DNA of 21,545 nucleotides. It comes from Bacteroidales bacterium. Its GTDB lineage: Bacteria > Bacteroidota > Bacteroidia > Bacteroidales > ML635J-15. The DNA is taken from the NCBI GenBank assembly GCA_028696755.1, contig JAQVGK010000005.1, positions 1-21,545 on the forward strand, in the 5' to 3' direction. Shown one piece after another: positions 8,561 to 15,668 of the stretch (positions are counted from its first letter, which is position 1; each line of letters begins with the position of its first letter). The notes beneath the pieces were generated by a model that did not search any database, was not told where the DNA came from, and worked only from the letters and a program-made list of their open reading frames with translations. The position numbers and the translations under genes are program-made.

Positions 8561-9094
8561 TTACACTTTAGGTGGCGGAACAATAACATTGTAGTATGCT
8601 TTTATTTCATTAAAATCATGGGTTGAGAATCCATTCAGAACTAAAAATTCTGGCTTTGATAAACTTAAATTTAAAGCACTTGAAAAAAGAGAATTAAAAA
8701 AGTTATTAAGATTATCGGCAGCTTTTTGGGTGTCGGTACTTTGTCTGGCTGCCGATTCACAAACATTATCAAGATTTTCGATTAAGTTGGCTGTTTCGTT
8801 GCTCAGGGTACATGAATAAATTAAATTCTCACCATCATACTTAACTTTATTAACGAGATAAACTTGTCCACAATAAAGAAATTCACGTTTCGACAGCCAG
8901 GTTAATTGTTCGGCAATATTTTCTCGACTAAAACAGAAACTAACATCGGTTTTGGTTTTTGCATGTGGTTTTAAAAGCTCGGTTCTGATTTTACTTTCAA
9001 TCTGTATCTTTCGCAAATAAAAAAACAGGTTAAAGCCAACGAACGGAATGTTCACGACCACAATTAAGAAAAATATGACAAACTTTCGTTTCAA
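8561..9094 (-). CDS. Hypothetical membrane-anchored protein, TTG start, no internal Met
   Basis: The family is not recognised. The 177-residue product begins with KRK, then a hydrophobic segment (residues about 5-27), so it is probably held in the inner membrane with the rest (about 28-177) in the periplasm. The body has four cysteines (about 54, 75, 95 and 112) and ends in VPPPKV. The start is TTG at 9094: no ATG or GTG occurs in frame nearby upstream, and the protein has no other methionine, so no internal ATG start is possible. A -7 box TACTTTTG lies 18 bp before this TTG, which supports it. It sits 124 bp upstream of the TonB-dependent receptor on the same strand with no terminator between, so the two may be co-transcribed. 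Confidence 0.65.
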   Translation of the reverse strand: MKRKFVIFFLIVVVNIPFVGFNLFFYLRKIQIESKIRTELLKPHAKTKTDVSFCFSRENIAEQLTWLSKREFLYCGQVYLVNKVKYDGENLIYSCTLSNETANLIENLDNVCESAARQSTDTQKAADNLNNFFNSLFSSALNLSLSKPEFLVLNGFSTHDFNEIKAYYNVIVPPPKV

Positions 9095-9111
9095 AGCTTT
9101 GTAATTTGTTG

Positions 9112-9119
9112 CAAAAGTA
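9112..9119 (-). promoter_or_regulatory. Candidate -7 box upstream of the TTG-start gene
   Basis: The minus strand reads TACTTTTG, an exact TAnnTTTG match, about 18 bp before the TTG. No canonical -33 TTTG at 19 bp; a weaker TTTC lies 16 bp upstream. It lies in the 76-bp gap after the Fic gene. Confidence 0.45.
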
Positions 9120-9170
9120 ATAAGAAAATTTGTTTGAAAGTGATATGTGGGATTTTATCGAGAGTGATTT

Positions 9171-10241
9171 TTATCTTTTTGTAAGCAATTCAATGAGTGC
9201 AAGATTAATGTAATAATTTCCTGTTCCCAATTTTTCTCTTTTTAAAATCCCGTCTTCAGCTAGTTTATTTAAATAGTTGGCTGCAGTAAGTCTGGAAACT
9301 CCTAAGTCATTCACAACAAATTCAATTTTTGTATATGGATGCTTAAATAAGTTATTAAGTAAATCTTGACTGTAGAATTTGTAATTATCTCTTAGTTGAT
9401 GTTTTGATACTTGCATTAAATCTTTAATTTTTAGAATTAACGTTGTTGTCTCTTTTGCCGTTTCTTCAACACCTTTGATTATAAATAACACCCATTCTTC
9501 CCATAAGTTTTCATCTCTAACTTTCTGGAGATATTTATAATAATCAGCCTTATGTTTTATTATGTAATTGCTTAAGTATAATATTGGCAAGGATTGAAGT
9601 TTTTCAAGAATCAGATATAAAATATTTATAATTCTACCAGTTCTGCCATTTCCATCATAAAATGGATGTATACTTTCAAATTGGAAATGAATTATTGCCA
9701 TTTTAATTAGCGGATCAATATCTTGAACTGTTGAATCATTTATGTATAGCTCTAAGTTTGCCATTAAATCCAAAATATCGTCATAATTTTGTGGAGGAGT
9801 ATAGATTGTTTCTCCTGTTGTTGAATTCTTTAATGAAGTGCCAGGTAATTTTCGAAATCCTGCTTTATTGTCTTCAAGAGCTTCTTGTATCTGTAGAATT
9901 GCCTTGTTCGTTAGTAATCCATTGTCTAAAACCAGTTCAAAACCTTTCTTAAGAGCCGAAATATAATTTTGAACTTCTTTTGCCTCAAGAGATTTGAAAT
10001 TATCAAGGTTAAGCTCTGATTTGTATAGTTCATCATGAGTAGTTATAATGTTTTCAATAGCAGAGCTATCTTTGGCTTCTTGTAATCCTAAGGTGTTTAT
10101 CAGTATATTCTGATTTGGAATTGAAGCAGCAATACCTTTTAATTCTGCCAGAGCAAAATGCGCAGATGGCAAGGCTTTTAAGATGTTTTTTGTTTCAAAA
10201 TCAACAGATAATGGTAGTTTTTCTAATTTCCAAGGAATCAT
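9171..10241 (-). CDS. Fic-family protein adenylyltransferase, class II, with C-terminal winged helix
   Basis: Fic proteins transfer AMP (sometimes other nucleotide moieties) from NTPs to target hydroxyls. Numbered from ATG 10241 (356 aa): an N-terminal inhibitory motif SSAIEN at 59-64 (pattern S/T-xxx-E-N/G, whose Glu blocks ATP's gamma-phosphate), a flap region TTGETIYTPPQ at about 141-151, and the complete catalytic motif HPFYDGNGRTGR at 192-203. All key residues are present, so the enzyme should be active and self-inhibited. Residues about 285-345 look like a winged helix-turn-helix (SRLTAANYLNKL), so it may bind DNA. ATG 10241 is preferred over ATG 10259: the latter leaves a leader of only a few nt after the promoter, and the family usually begins close to this W-x-x-E-K-L-P segment. 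No antitoxin gene adjoins, as fits class II. Confidence 0.9.
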   Translation of the reverse strand: MIPWKLEKLPLSVDFETKNILKALPSAHFALAELKGIAASIPNQNILINTLGLQEAKDSSAIENIITTHDELYKSELNLDNFKSLEAKEVQNYISALKKGFELVLDNGLLTNKAILQIQEALEDNKAGFRKLPGTSLKNSTTGETIYTPPQNYDDILDLMANLELYINDSTVQDIDPLIKMAIIHFQFESIHPFYDGNGRTGRIINILYLILEKLQSLPILYLSNYIIKHKADYYKYLQKVRDENLWEEWVLFIIKGVEETAKETTTLILKIKDLMQVSKHQLRDNYKFYSQDLLNNLFKHPYTKIEFVVNDLGVSRLTAANYLNKLAEDGILKREKLGTGNYYINLALIELLTKR

Positions 10242-10262
10242 ATGTATAGTTTTTTGCAAAAT

Positions 10263-10310
10263 CTTTACAAAGTTAATGTATTATGTAAAGAAAACAATAA
10301 AAACTTTACA
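10263..10310. repeat. Three CTTTACA boxes in alternating orientation over the Fic promoter
   Basis: CTTTACA occurs at 10263-10269, its reverse complement TGTAAAG at 10284-10290, and CTTTACA again at 10304-10310. Centres are 21 and 20 bp apart, two helical turns, so all three face the same side of the DNA. The first overlaps the -7 box, the second sits in the spacer, and the third lies just upstream of -33. The arrangement is that of an operator. The binder is unknown; the Fic protein's own winged helix is one candidate. Confidence 0.5.
10268..10297 (-). promoter_or_regulatory. Promoter of the Fic gene
   Basis: On the minus strand, TTG at 10297-10295 (-33), a 19-bp spacer, and TAACTTTG at 10275-10268 (-7, exact TAnnTTTG). 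Transcription should start near 10263, about 22 nt before ATG 10241. Repeated CTTTACA boxes overlap it. Confidence 0.6.
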
Positions 10311-10389
10311 AAAGATCTAAGCAGTGTATAATTTTTTGAAATTATTTTACAATTCGTGTTTCTTCTATAACCTTAAATCCGCAATAATT

Positions 10390-10710
10390 GATACAATACA
10401 AAACTAGGTGTGTTACGGCGGTGTCGAACAAAATTCGATTTTCACGAATCAAACTTTACGCTAAAAATTGAGAGATTTTACGAAAATTTTATTTTAAATG
10501 AACAAGTTGGAATTTGAAAACTGGAAGTCACAAATTGTGACCTCCAAATCAGATATTATAGGGTTGCGTTATGCATCTTTTGTTTTACAAACATTAGTGT
10601 GCCTCAATTGTCAACGGTATTGAAAAGCAAAACAGCAGCAGTTTGAGCAGGCAAATTGTCGAAGAATTGGATTAAAGTAGCTCAGGTTATTCTAGCCGCC
10701 ATAGGAGCAT
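10390..10710 (+). pseudogene. Degraded ORF6N-domain gene remnant
   Basis: Translation in shifting frames gives pieces in the order expected of the ORF6N (KilA-N-like, phage/mobile-element) domain: YGGVE near 10413-10427 (family LYGVET), NQTLR near 10449, RFYENF near 10474-10491 (family RFPEDF), then ILF-stop-MNK leading into LEFENWKSQIVTSKSDIIGLRYASFV from ATG 10498, and LSTVLKSKTAAV at 10608-10643 (family MLSxVLxSxxA). At least three frameshifts and several stops separate them, so it cannot make a full domain. A later VAQVIL near 10675-10695 may be the tail but is weak. Ends are approximate. It is what most of the gap between the Fic gene and dut holds. Confidence 0.65.
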
Positions 10711-10766
10711 TTGAAATCTATGAGTCGTCCCCAAAATAAAAATTTCCTCAATTCCCTAATTATTAC

Positions 10767-10799
10767 TAATATTGTAAGTTTTTCTAACATGTAATATTG
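10767..10799 (+). promoter_or_regulatory. Possible dut promoter region, TAATATTG occurring twice
   Basis: TAATATTG, one mismatch from TAnnTTTG, occurs at 10767-10774 and again at 10792-10799, 25 bp apart and just before the dut ATG at 10805. The upstream copy could serve as the -7 box (leader about 25-30 nt); the downstream copy is too close for a normal leader. Neither has a good -33. Confidence 0.3.
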
Positions 10800-10804
10800 A
10801 GTAG

Positions 10805-11239
10805 ATGGAAGTAAAAATAGTTAACAAATCGAAACACTCGCTGCCAGCTTACAGCACAACGCATTCGGCAGGTTTAGACCTAAGGGCAAACCTCGACCAA
10901 CCGGTTGTTTTAAAATCGCTCGAGCGCAGACTTATTCCTACTGGATTATTTATCGAATTGCCTGTTGGGTTCGAAGCTCAGATTCGACCACGTAGCGGAC
11001 TTGCTTTAAAACACGGAATTAGTGTATTAAATACACCTGGAACAATTGACGCAGATTATCGTGGCGAGATAGGTGTGATTCTTGTTAACCTCTCCGATCG
11101 CGAATTTGTGGTTGAAGACGGCGAGCGTATTTGCCAAATGGTTATAGCACGCCACGAACAAGCCGAATGGATAGAGGTAGAAGTGCTTAACGAAACTGAC
11201 CGTGGTGCTGGAGGATTTGGCCACACAGGAGTAAAATAA
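10805..11239 (+). CDS. dut: dUTP diphosphatase (dUTPase)
   Basis: Hydrolyses dUTP to dUMP and pyrophosphate in the cytoplasm, keeping uracil out of DNA and supplying dUMP for dTMP synthesis. All five motifs of the trimeric dUTPase family are present in its 144 residues: I AGLDLRA (22-28), II PRSGLA (62-67), [18 protein letters not shown] (76-90, catalytic Asp82), [11 protein letters not shown], and [11 protein letters not shown] (133-142), the flexible C-terminal arm that closes over the substrate. The length is normal for a bacterial homotrimeric enzyme. It is the first gene of the long plus-strand run; a 197-bp leader separates it from the next gene, so it may be transcribed with or apart from the cluster. 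Confidence 0.97.
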   Translation: MEVKIVNKSKHSLPAYSTTHSAGLDLRANLDQPVVLKSLERRLIPTGLFIELPVGFEAQIRPRSGLALKHGISVLNTPGTIDADYRGEIGVILVNLSDREFVVEDGERICQMVIARHEQAEWIEVEVLNETDRGAGGFGHTGVK

Positions 11240-11270
11240 TTTTTGAAAATGATAAATATGAAGTTGTGTT

Positions 11271-11278
11271 TATTTTTG
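11271..11278 (+). promoter_or_regulatory. Candidate -7 box for the envelope gene cluster
   Basis: TATTTTTG is an exact TAnnTTTG match 32 bp after the dut stop. It would give a leader of about 150 nt carrying a small hairpin and the 7-bp tandem repeat. No clear -33 is visible. Confidence 0.35.
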
Positions 11279-11320
11279 CAGTTAGTATGGCAGATGGCTT
11301 ATGGAGATGCCGATGTTGCT

Positions 11321-11350
11321 CCATGCACCATGCACCATGTACCATGCGCC
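11321..11350 (+). repeat. 7-bp tandem repeat (CCATGCA, four copies)
   Basis: Four copies in a row: CCATGCA, CCATGCA, CCATGTA, CCATGCG, then CC. They lie between dut and the scramblase-like gene. Just upstream, ATGGAG (11301-11306) can pair with CTCCAT (11319-11324) whose last bases belong to the first copy. Tandem CACCATG-type heptamers are, as far as I recall, scattered in some Bacteroidota genomes, where they give spurious HHAPCTM peptides. Confidence 0.8.
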
Positions 11351-11436
11351 GTATTGAGCGACGTCAAAATGCAAAAATTGGGATAACATCAACGATAATT
11401 TTAGAATTTAGTATTAACCATATAAAACTTACAACA

Positions 11437-12021
11437 ATGGGATTTTTTGACACAACCAGTTATTTTATTGACGAGAAAGTAAACTTTCTTCAATTCGAGA
11501 ATGAGTACAAAGTTTTTAACGATAGAGGCGAGCATATTGGCGCAGTTAAGCAAAAACTGTCGGGTGGCGACAAAGTTTTAAGGCTTTTATTCAACAAAGC
11601 AATGATGCCTTTCCATCTTCAGATTCAAAATGCTTCGGGTATGGTAGAAGCTACTATCGATCGTGGATGGACATTCTTTATGTCGAAAATTACAGTTTCT
11701 GGTCCACAAGGTATGCCTTTGGGTAGAGTAGAGCAAAAATTTGCATTTTTTAAACCAACTTTTAAAATTTTTGACACAAACAATGTGTTTTTGGCTGAAA
11801 TTACTGGCGACTGGAAAGCATGGAACTTTGTAATTAACAATGCACAAGGTCAGCAGATAGGACAAATTACAAAAAAATGGGCAGGCTTGGCACAAGAAAT
11901 GTTTACAACTGCCGACAAATACAACGTTACTCTTACAGAATATAATATGTCGCCAGAGCATAAAATTGCTGTTCTAGCAAGTGAAATTACAATCGACATG
12001 GTATTAAAAGAAAGTAAATAA
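11437..12021 (+). CDS. Scramblase / LURP-one-related family protein
   Basis: A 194-residue soluble protein of the phospholipid scramblase/LURP-one-like (tubby-like beta-barrel) superfamily; the bacterial role is unknown. Visible features are beta-strand units with the repeated pattern YKVFNDRGEHIGAVKQK, TFKIFDTNNVFLAEITG and FVINNAQGQQIGQITKKWAG, typical of this fold. There is no signal peptide or membrane helix apart from a weak C-terminal amphipathic stretch. The start is ATG 11437, where family similarity begins. The frame is open 57 codons further up, but that stretch runs through the CCATGCA repeat and encodes a low-quality Cys/His-rich peptide, so it is not taken. Its TAA overlaps the next gene's ATG by one base (TAATG), so translation is probably coupled. 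Confidence 0.8.
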   Translation: MGFFDTTSYFIDEKVNFLQFENEYKVFNDRGEHIGAVKQKLSGGDKVLRLLFNKAMMPFHLQIQNASGMVEATIDRGWTFFMSKITVSGPQGMPLGRVEQKFAFFKPTFKIFDTNNVFLAEITGDWKAWNFVINNAQGQQIGQITKKWAGLAQEMFTTADKYNVTLTEYNMSPEHKIAVLASEITIDMVLKESK

Positions 12022-13025
12022 TGAGAATAATTATTCCGATGGCTGGTATGGGTACGAGGATGAGACCTCATACCCTTACCGTGCCAAAACCTTTGATAAG
12101 TCTGGCAGGTAAATCAATTGTTCAGCGTTTGGTAGAGTCAATTTCTGCAGTTTGTGCCGAGAAAGTTGAAGAAATCGGCTTTGTAATTGGCAATTTTGGC
12201 GAAAAGGTCGAAAATCAACTTATACAGATTGCTGCAAATGTTGGAGCAAAAGGGAAGATCTACTATCAGACCGAAGCTCTCGGCACTGCGCATGCTGTCT
12301 GGTGTGCTGCCGATTCTCTTGCAGGAAAAACCGTTGTTGCTTTTGCCGACACTTTATTTTATGCAGATTTTGAAATTGATGAAAAATCCGATAGTATTAT
12401 CTGGGTACAGAAAGTGAAAAATCCTGAGGCATATGGTGTTGTTACAACAGATAGTCAAGGGTTTATCAATGGCTTCGAAGAAAAGCCAAAGACTTTTGTA
12501 TCTGACCTTGCTATTATAGGAATTTACTATTTCAAACAGGGCGAAGTACTTAAAGCCGAATTGCAGAATATTATTGACAACAAAATAATGAAAAGTGGTG
12601 AGTATCAGCTTACTACGGCCCTCGAGAATCTGCGAAATCAGGGATTAAAATTTGTGCCAGGAGAGGTTGACGAATGGCTCGATTGTGGAAACAAAGAGAT
12701 TACTGTTCAAACACATAGTCGTGTTCTGGCAAAATCGCCAGATGCTGTTTTTTGTGCATCTTCGGCTCAGATTACTGATAGCACAATAATTCAACCTTGC
12801 TATATTGGCGAAAATGTTAAGATAACAAACTCGGTTGTAGGACCATTTGTAAGTATCGGACATGGTACTGTGGTAGATTTTTCGGCAATCAAAAATTCGA
12901 TAATTCAGAACAATTCGGTGATCGAAAATTTAGTCTTGGCCGACTCTATGATTGGAAGTAATACTATTGTTAAAGGAAAAACTGCCGACCTTAGCGCAGG
13001 CGACTATAATGTAATTGAATTTTAA
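12021..13025 (+). CDS. Sugar-phosphate nucleotidyltransferase with left-handed beta-helix domain
   Basis: Makes an NDP-sugar from a sugar-1-phosphate and an NTP in the cytoplasm. The N-terminal Rossmann-like domain (1-240) has the signature GMGTRMRPHT (9-18) with VPKPL (21-25), the product/NTP-binding segment EALGTAHAV, and a metal-binding Asp in ADTLF (Asp110). Residues about 243-334 are hexapeptide repeats (ITDSTIIQPCYIGENVKI and following) forming a left-handed beta-helix, as in GlmU and long-form glucose-1-phosphate thymidylyltransferases. There is no acetyltransferase-type catalytic His that I can assign, so a trimerising or regulatory role is likely. Whether the base is dTTP, UTP or GTP cannot be read off. 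Position in an envelope cluster suggests cell-surface polysaccharide precursor supply. The TPR gene starts 4 bp after the stop. Confidence 0.88.
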   Translation: MRIIIPMAGMGTRMRPHTLTVPKPLISLAGKSIVQRLVESISAVCAEKVEEIGFVIGNFGEKVENQLIQIAANVGAKGKIYYQTEALGTAHAVWCAADSLAGKTVVAFADTLFYADFEIDEKSDSIIWVQKVKNPEAYGVVTTDSQGFINGFEEKPKTFVSDLAIIGIYYFKQGEVLKAELQNIIDNKIMKSGEYQLTTALENLRNQGLKFVPGEVDEWLDCGNKEITVQTHSRVLAKSPDAVFCASSAQITDSTIIQPCYIGENVKITNSVVGPFVSIGHGTVVDFSAIKNSIIQNNSVIENLVLADSMIGSNTIVKGKTADLSAGDYNVIEF

Positions 13026-13029
13026 ACTG

Positions 13030-14757
13030 ATGTTGAAGAAATTTTTTATATTGAGTCTTTTTGCAGGATTTATTCTGAGCTTTTCGTCATGTAATTTACA
13101 GAAGAAAGCTGGAAAGGATAAAGACGATCCACGCATCAAGCAATTCAACTTTAATTTTTATTTCCTAGAGGCGAATAAACAGAAAATTCTCGGAAATTAT
13201 AACGAGGCCCTGCAAAATTATCAGATGGCTCTTAATGTTGATCCAAAACAAGCTGCGGTTTGTTACGAAATTGCCGGATTGCTGAATCTTGGAAGAGATT
13301 ACCCAGCTGCTTTGGACTACGCAAAACGAGCTGTAGAACTTGATAAAACCGGGAACGAGTATTATATGCTTTTGTTAGCGTATATTTATCAAAATAATAA
13401 TCTAAATCAAGAATCGCTTAAGGTTTATGAGCAATTACTTAAAACTCATCCCAAAAACATTCATTATTACTTCGAAATTTCAAATCTTTATCAGGCCGAT
13501 AAAAAATATTCGGATGCGATAAAGATACTCGATAAAGCGGAATCTGTTTTTGGAGTTATGGATATGATTTCGGTAGAAAAGGAAAATATTTATCATACTA
13601 TTGGAGATAAGCAAAAAGCATTGAACGAGATTCAGAAACTCAACGAGGCATTTCCAGAAAACCCAAGATATATGACGATTTTGGCCGAATCGTACGTGAA
13701 TATAAATGATTTTGAAGCGGCAAAAAAGATTTACGACAAATTGCTCAGCGAGAATCAGGAAGAAGGAATAATTTACTTTTCAATGGCCGATTTTTACCGA
13801 ATTATTGGTGATTATGACAAGGCATTTGAGCTTTTAGGCAGAGGTTTTACACGCGAAGATGTTGAGCTGGAGATAAAAGTAAAGATGATGCTTTCTATGC
13901 TTAATAATCTTAATGGAGATGCTTACCTAAACGAAAAAGTCGGAAATCTTATGCAGGTATTAGTGTCAACATATCCGAACGACCTAATGGTTCGTGCAGT
14001 AAATTCTGATTTTCTTCTTTACATGCAAAACTACGAGGCCGCTCAAAAAGAGTACGATTTTATTCTAGAGCGAGATAAGGATAAATTTGAAATTTGGCGT
14101 CAGGCACTTAGTGTTGATTTTATCTTGCAGGATATGCAGGCAATGTATCGTAGGAGCAAGGAAGCAACCGAACTTTTTCCAAATGTTTTAGAGTTTTACC
14201 AGTATTATGTAGTTTCGGCTTATGCAACAAATAATTACAAAGATGTTAGTGATGCTGTTGACTATGCATCTATGCTTATTACAAACGACCAGCAAATGCT
14301 GATAGAATTTCTTTCGTTGCAGGGCGATGCTTTGCATAAGCTTGGTGAGCATCATCGTTCCGATTCGGTTTTTGAACTATTATTGTACAAAGATGCTGAG
14401 AATATTCAGGCTTTAAACAATTATAGCTATTTTCTGGCAATGCGGAACGAGAAAACAGACAGGGCTTTGGACTTAAGTACTAAACTGATTACACTTTCGC
14501 CCGATGAGCCGGCTTATCTGGATACTCATGCCTGGGTTTTGTTTGTGAATAAAAAATATGATGAGGCTTTAATTTATATCGACAAGGCACTGGAGAAAGA
14601 TCAGTCGAATTCAGTTTATCTGGAACATAAGGGAGATATTCTGTATAAAGCCGGAAGACATAGCGAAGCTCTCGAGTTTTGGAAAAAGGCAGCCGAAAAT
14701 GGAGCAAAAAGTGAGAAATTAAACGAAAAGATTTTGCAAAAAAAGTTGGTTGAATAG
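13030..14757 (+). CDS. TPR-repeat lipoprotein
   Basis: A 575-residue lipoprotein made mostly of tetratricopeptide repeats. ATG 13030 gives a clean lipoprotein signal (MLKKFFILSLFAGFILSFSSC, split here as residues 1-20 plus Cys21); a TTG five codons upstream overlaps the previous gene and is not needed. TPR units are clear at about 35-110 (KILGNYNEALQNYQMALNVD, YPAALDYAKRAVELD), in the middle (FEAAKKIYDKLL, DYDKAFELLGRGF, YEAAQKEYDFIL) and at the C-terminus (KYDEALIYIDKALEKD, RHSEALEFWKKAAENG). It should act as a protein-docking scaffold at the periplasmic face of a membrane. Genes of this type regularly precede DUF4292 and EnvC-like genes in Bacteroidota. It overlaps the next gene by one base (TAGTG). 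Confidence 0.88.
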   Translation: MLKKFFILSLFAGFILSFSSCNLQKKAGKDKDDPRIKQFNFNFYFLEANKQKILGNYNEALQNYQMALNVDPKQAAVCYEIAGLLNLGRDYPAALDYAKRAVELDKTGNEYYMLLLAYIYQNNNLNQESLKVYEQLLKTHPKNIHYYFEISNLYQADKKYSDAIKILDKAESVFGVMDMISVEKENIYHTIGDKQKALNEIQKLNEAFPENPRYMTILAESYVNINDFEAAKKIYDKLLSENQEEGIIYFSMADFYRIIGDYDKAFELLGRGFTREDVELEIKVKMMLSMLNNLNGDAYLNEKVGNLMQVLVSTYPNDLMVRAVNSDFLLYMQNYEAAQKEYDFILERDKDKFEIWRQALSVDFILQDMQAMYRRSKEATELFPNVLEFYQYYVVSAYATNNYKDVSDAVDYASMLITNDQQMLIEFLSLQGDALHKLGEHHRSDSVFELLLYKDAENIQALNNYSYFLAMRNEKTDRALDLSTKLITLSPDEPAYLDTHAWVLFVNKKYDEALIYIDKALEKDQSNSVYLEHKGDILYKAGRHSEALEFWKKAAENGAKSEKLNEKILQKKLVE

Positions 14758-15668
14758 TGAAGAATAGGGTTAACATAGTAGTTTTATTGATTCTTGTTTT
14801 GCTGATGTTTTCGTGCAAGGTTGTTTTTGTAAATAAAGAAAAAAGCGAAAATCTGCGACCTAACAAACTTTATAAGAGTCTTCTTGATAATGCATTTGAG
14901 TTTGACAATATGACTCTAAAGTTTTCGGCAGAATTATTTAGCGGAGAAACTTCGGAGACTTTTAGCGGGATAATTAGAATACAAAGAGATAGTATAATTT
15001 GGCTGAGTTTAAGATCATACAATATTGAGGGAGCCAGAGTTTGCATCACTCAGGATAGCGTAAAGTATCTGAACAGAATAGACAACACATATTATCTGGG
15101 CGATTTTGCTTTTCTTACCGACAGATTTCAGATTGACCTTGATTACAAAACATTAGAGTCAATATTATCGAACAATTTTTTCTTTTATCCGGCTCCTGAA
15201 GATACTCTTAAAGCAATAAGTGATTTTAAGCCTTGCGAAGATTCTACATTTCATTGTATGTCCTCAATATCCAAGCGGAAATATGTTCGGTATTATGTTG
15301 ATGATAAGGGACAGCAGCGAATCGATCGACGCATGGAAAAGGAGTCGCAGGACACAGCAGGAAGATTGTTCAACAGATACGAGTCGGACGAATTGGTTTA
15401 TCAAATAGTGAAGGTTGTTCCTGAATTATACAGAGTTCACGATGTGTATGTTGAAAATAATATCCAGCAGCAATCTCTTTACATCCTGTATGGCAAGCAA
15501 ACATTGGTAGAAACTCAGTTCTTTCCGCACGAAATAACTATTGAACTGCTTACGCCAAAATTCGAAACAAAACTTGTTCTTAGCATCGAATCGGTAACGG
15601 TAAATACTACAGACATGTCGTATCCGTTTAAAATATCAGATAAGTATCAGCAAATAATTATAGAATGA
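14757..15668 (+). CDS. DUF4292-family lipoprotein
   Basis: A 303-residue predicted lipoprotein, GTG start overlapping the upstream TAG by one base. The signal ends LLMFSC with the lipidated cysteine at position 20. The mature part has alternating beta strands (MTLKFSAELFSGE, FSGIIRIQRDSIIWLSLR, GARVCITQDSVKYLNR) as in DUF4292 and LolA/LolB-like folds: the early SAELFSG...IRIQRDSIIW segment is typical of DUF4292. That fold suggests handling of lipid or lipoprotein at the outer membrane, but no function is established. Tight coupling with a TPR lipoprotein before and an EnvC-like protein after (4-bp ATGA overlap) points to a shared envelope task. Confidence 0.82.
   Translation: MKNRVNIVVLLILVLLMFSCKVVFVNKEKSENLRPNKLYKSLLDNAFEFDNMTLKFSAELFSGETSETFSGIIRIQRDSIIWLSLRSYNIEGARVCITQDSVKYLNRIDNTYYLGDFAFLTDRFQIDLDYKTLESILSNNFFFYPAPEDTLKAISDFKPCEDSTFHCMSSISKRKYVRYYVDDKGQQRIDRRMEKESQDTAGRLFNRYESDELVYQIVKVVPELYRVHDVYVENNIQQQSLYILYGKQTLVETQFFPHEITIELLTPKFETKLVLSIESVTVNTTDMSYPFKISDKYQQIIIE

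Noticed and set aside
9171..10259. Fic gene as part of a toxin-antitoxin pair
   Set aside because: The inhibitory SSAIEN motif is inside the same protein (class II), and no small antitoxin gene lies on either side.
11321..11350. CCATGCA units as a CRISPR array
   Set aside because: The units are 7 bp and directly abutting, with no spacers; it is a simple tandem repeat.
11266..11436. 57-codon in-frame extension of the scramblase-like gene
   Set aside because: It is encoded largely by the CCATGCA repeat and its leader hairpin, gives a low-quality Cys/His-rich peptide, and the domain starts at ATG 11437.
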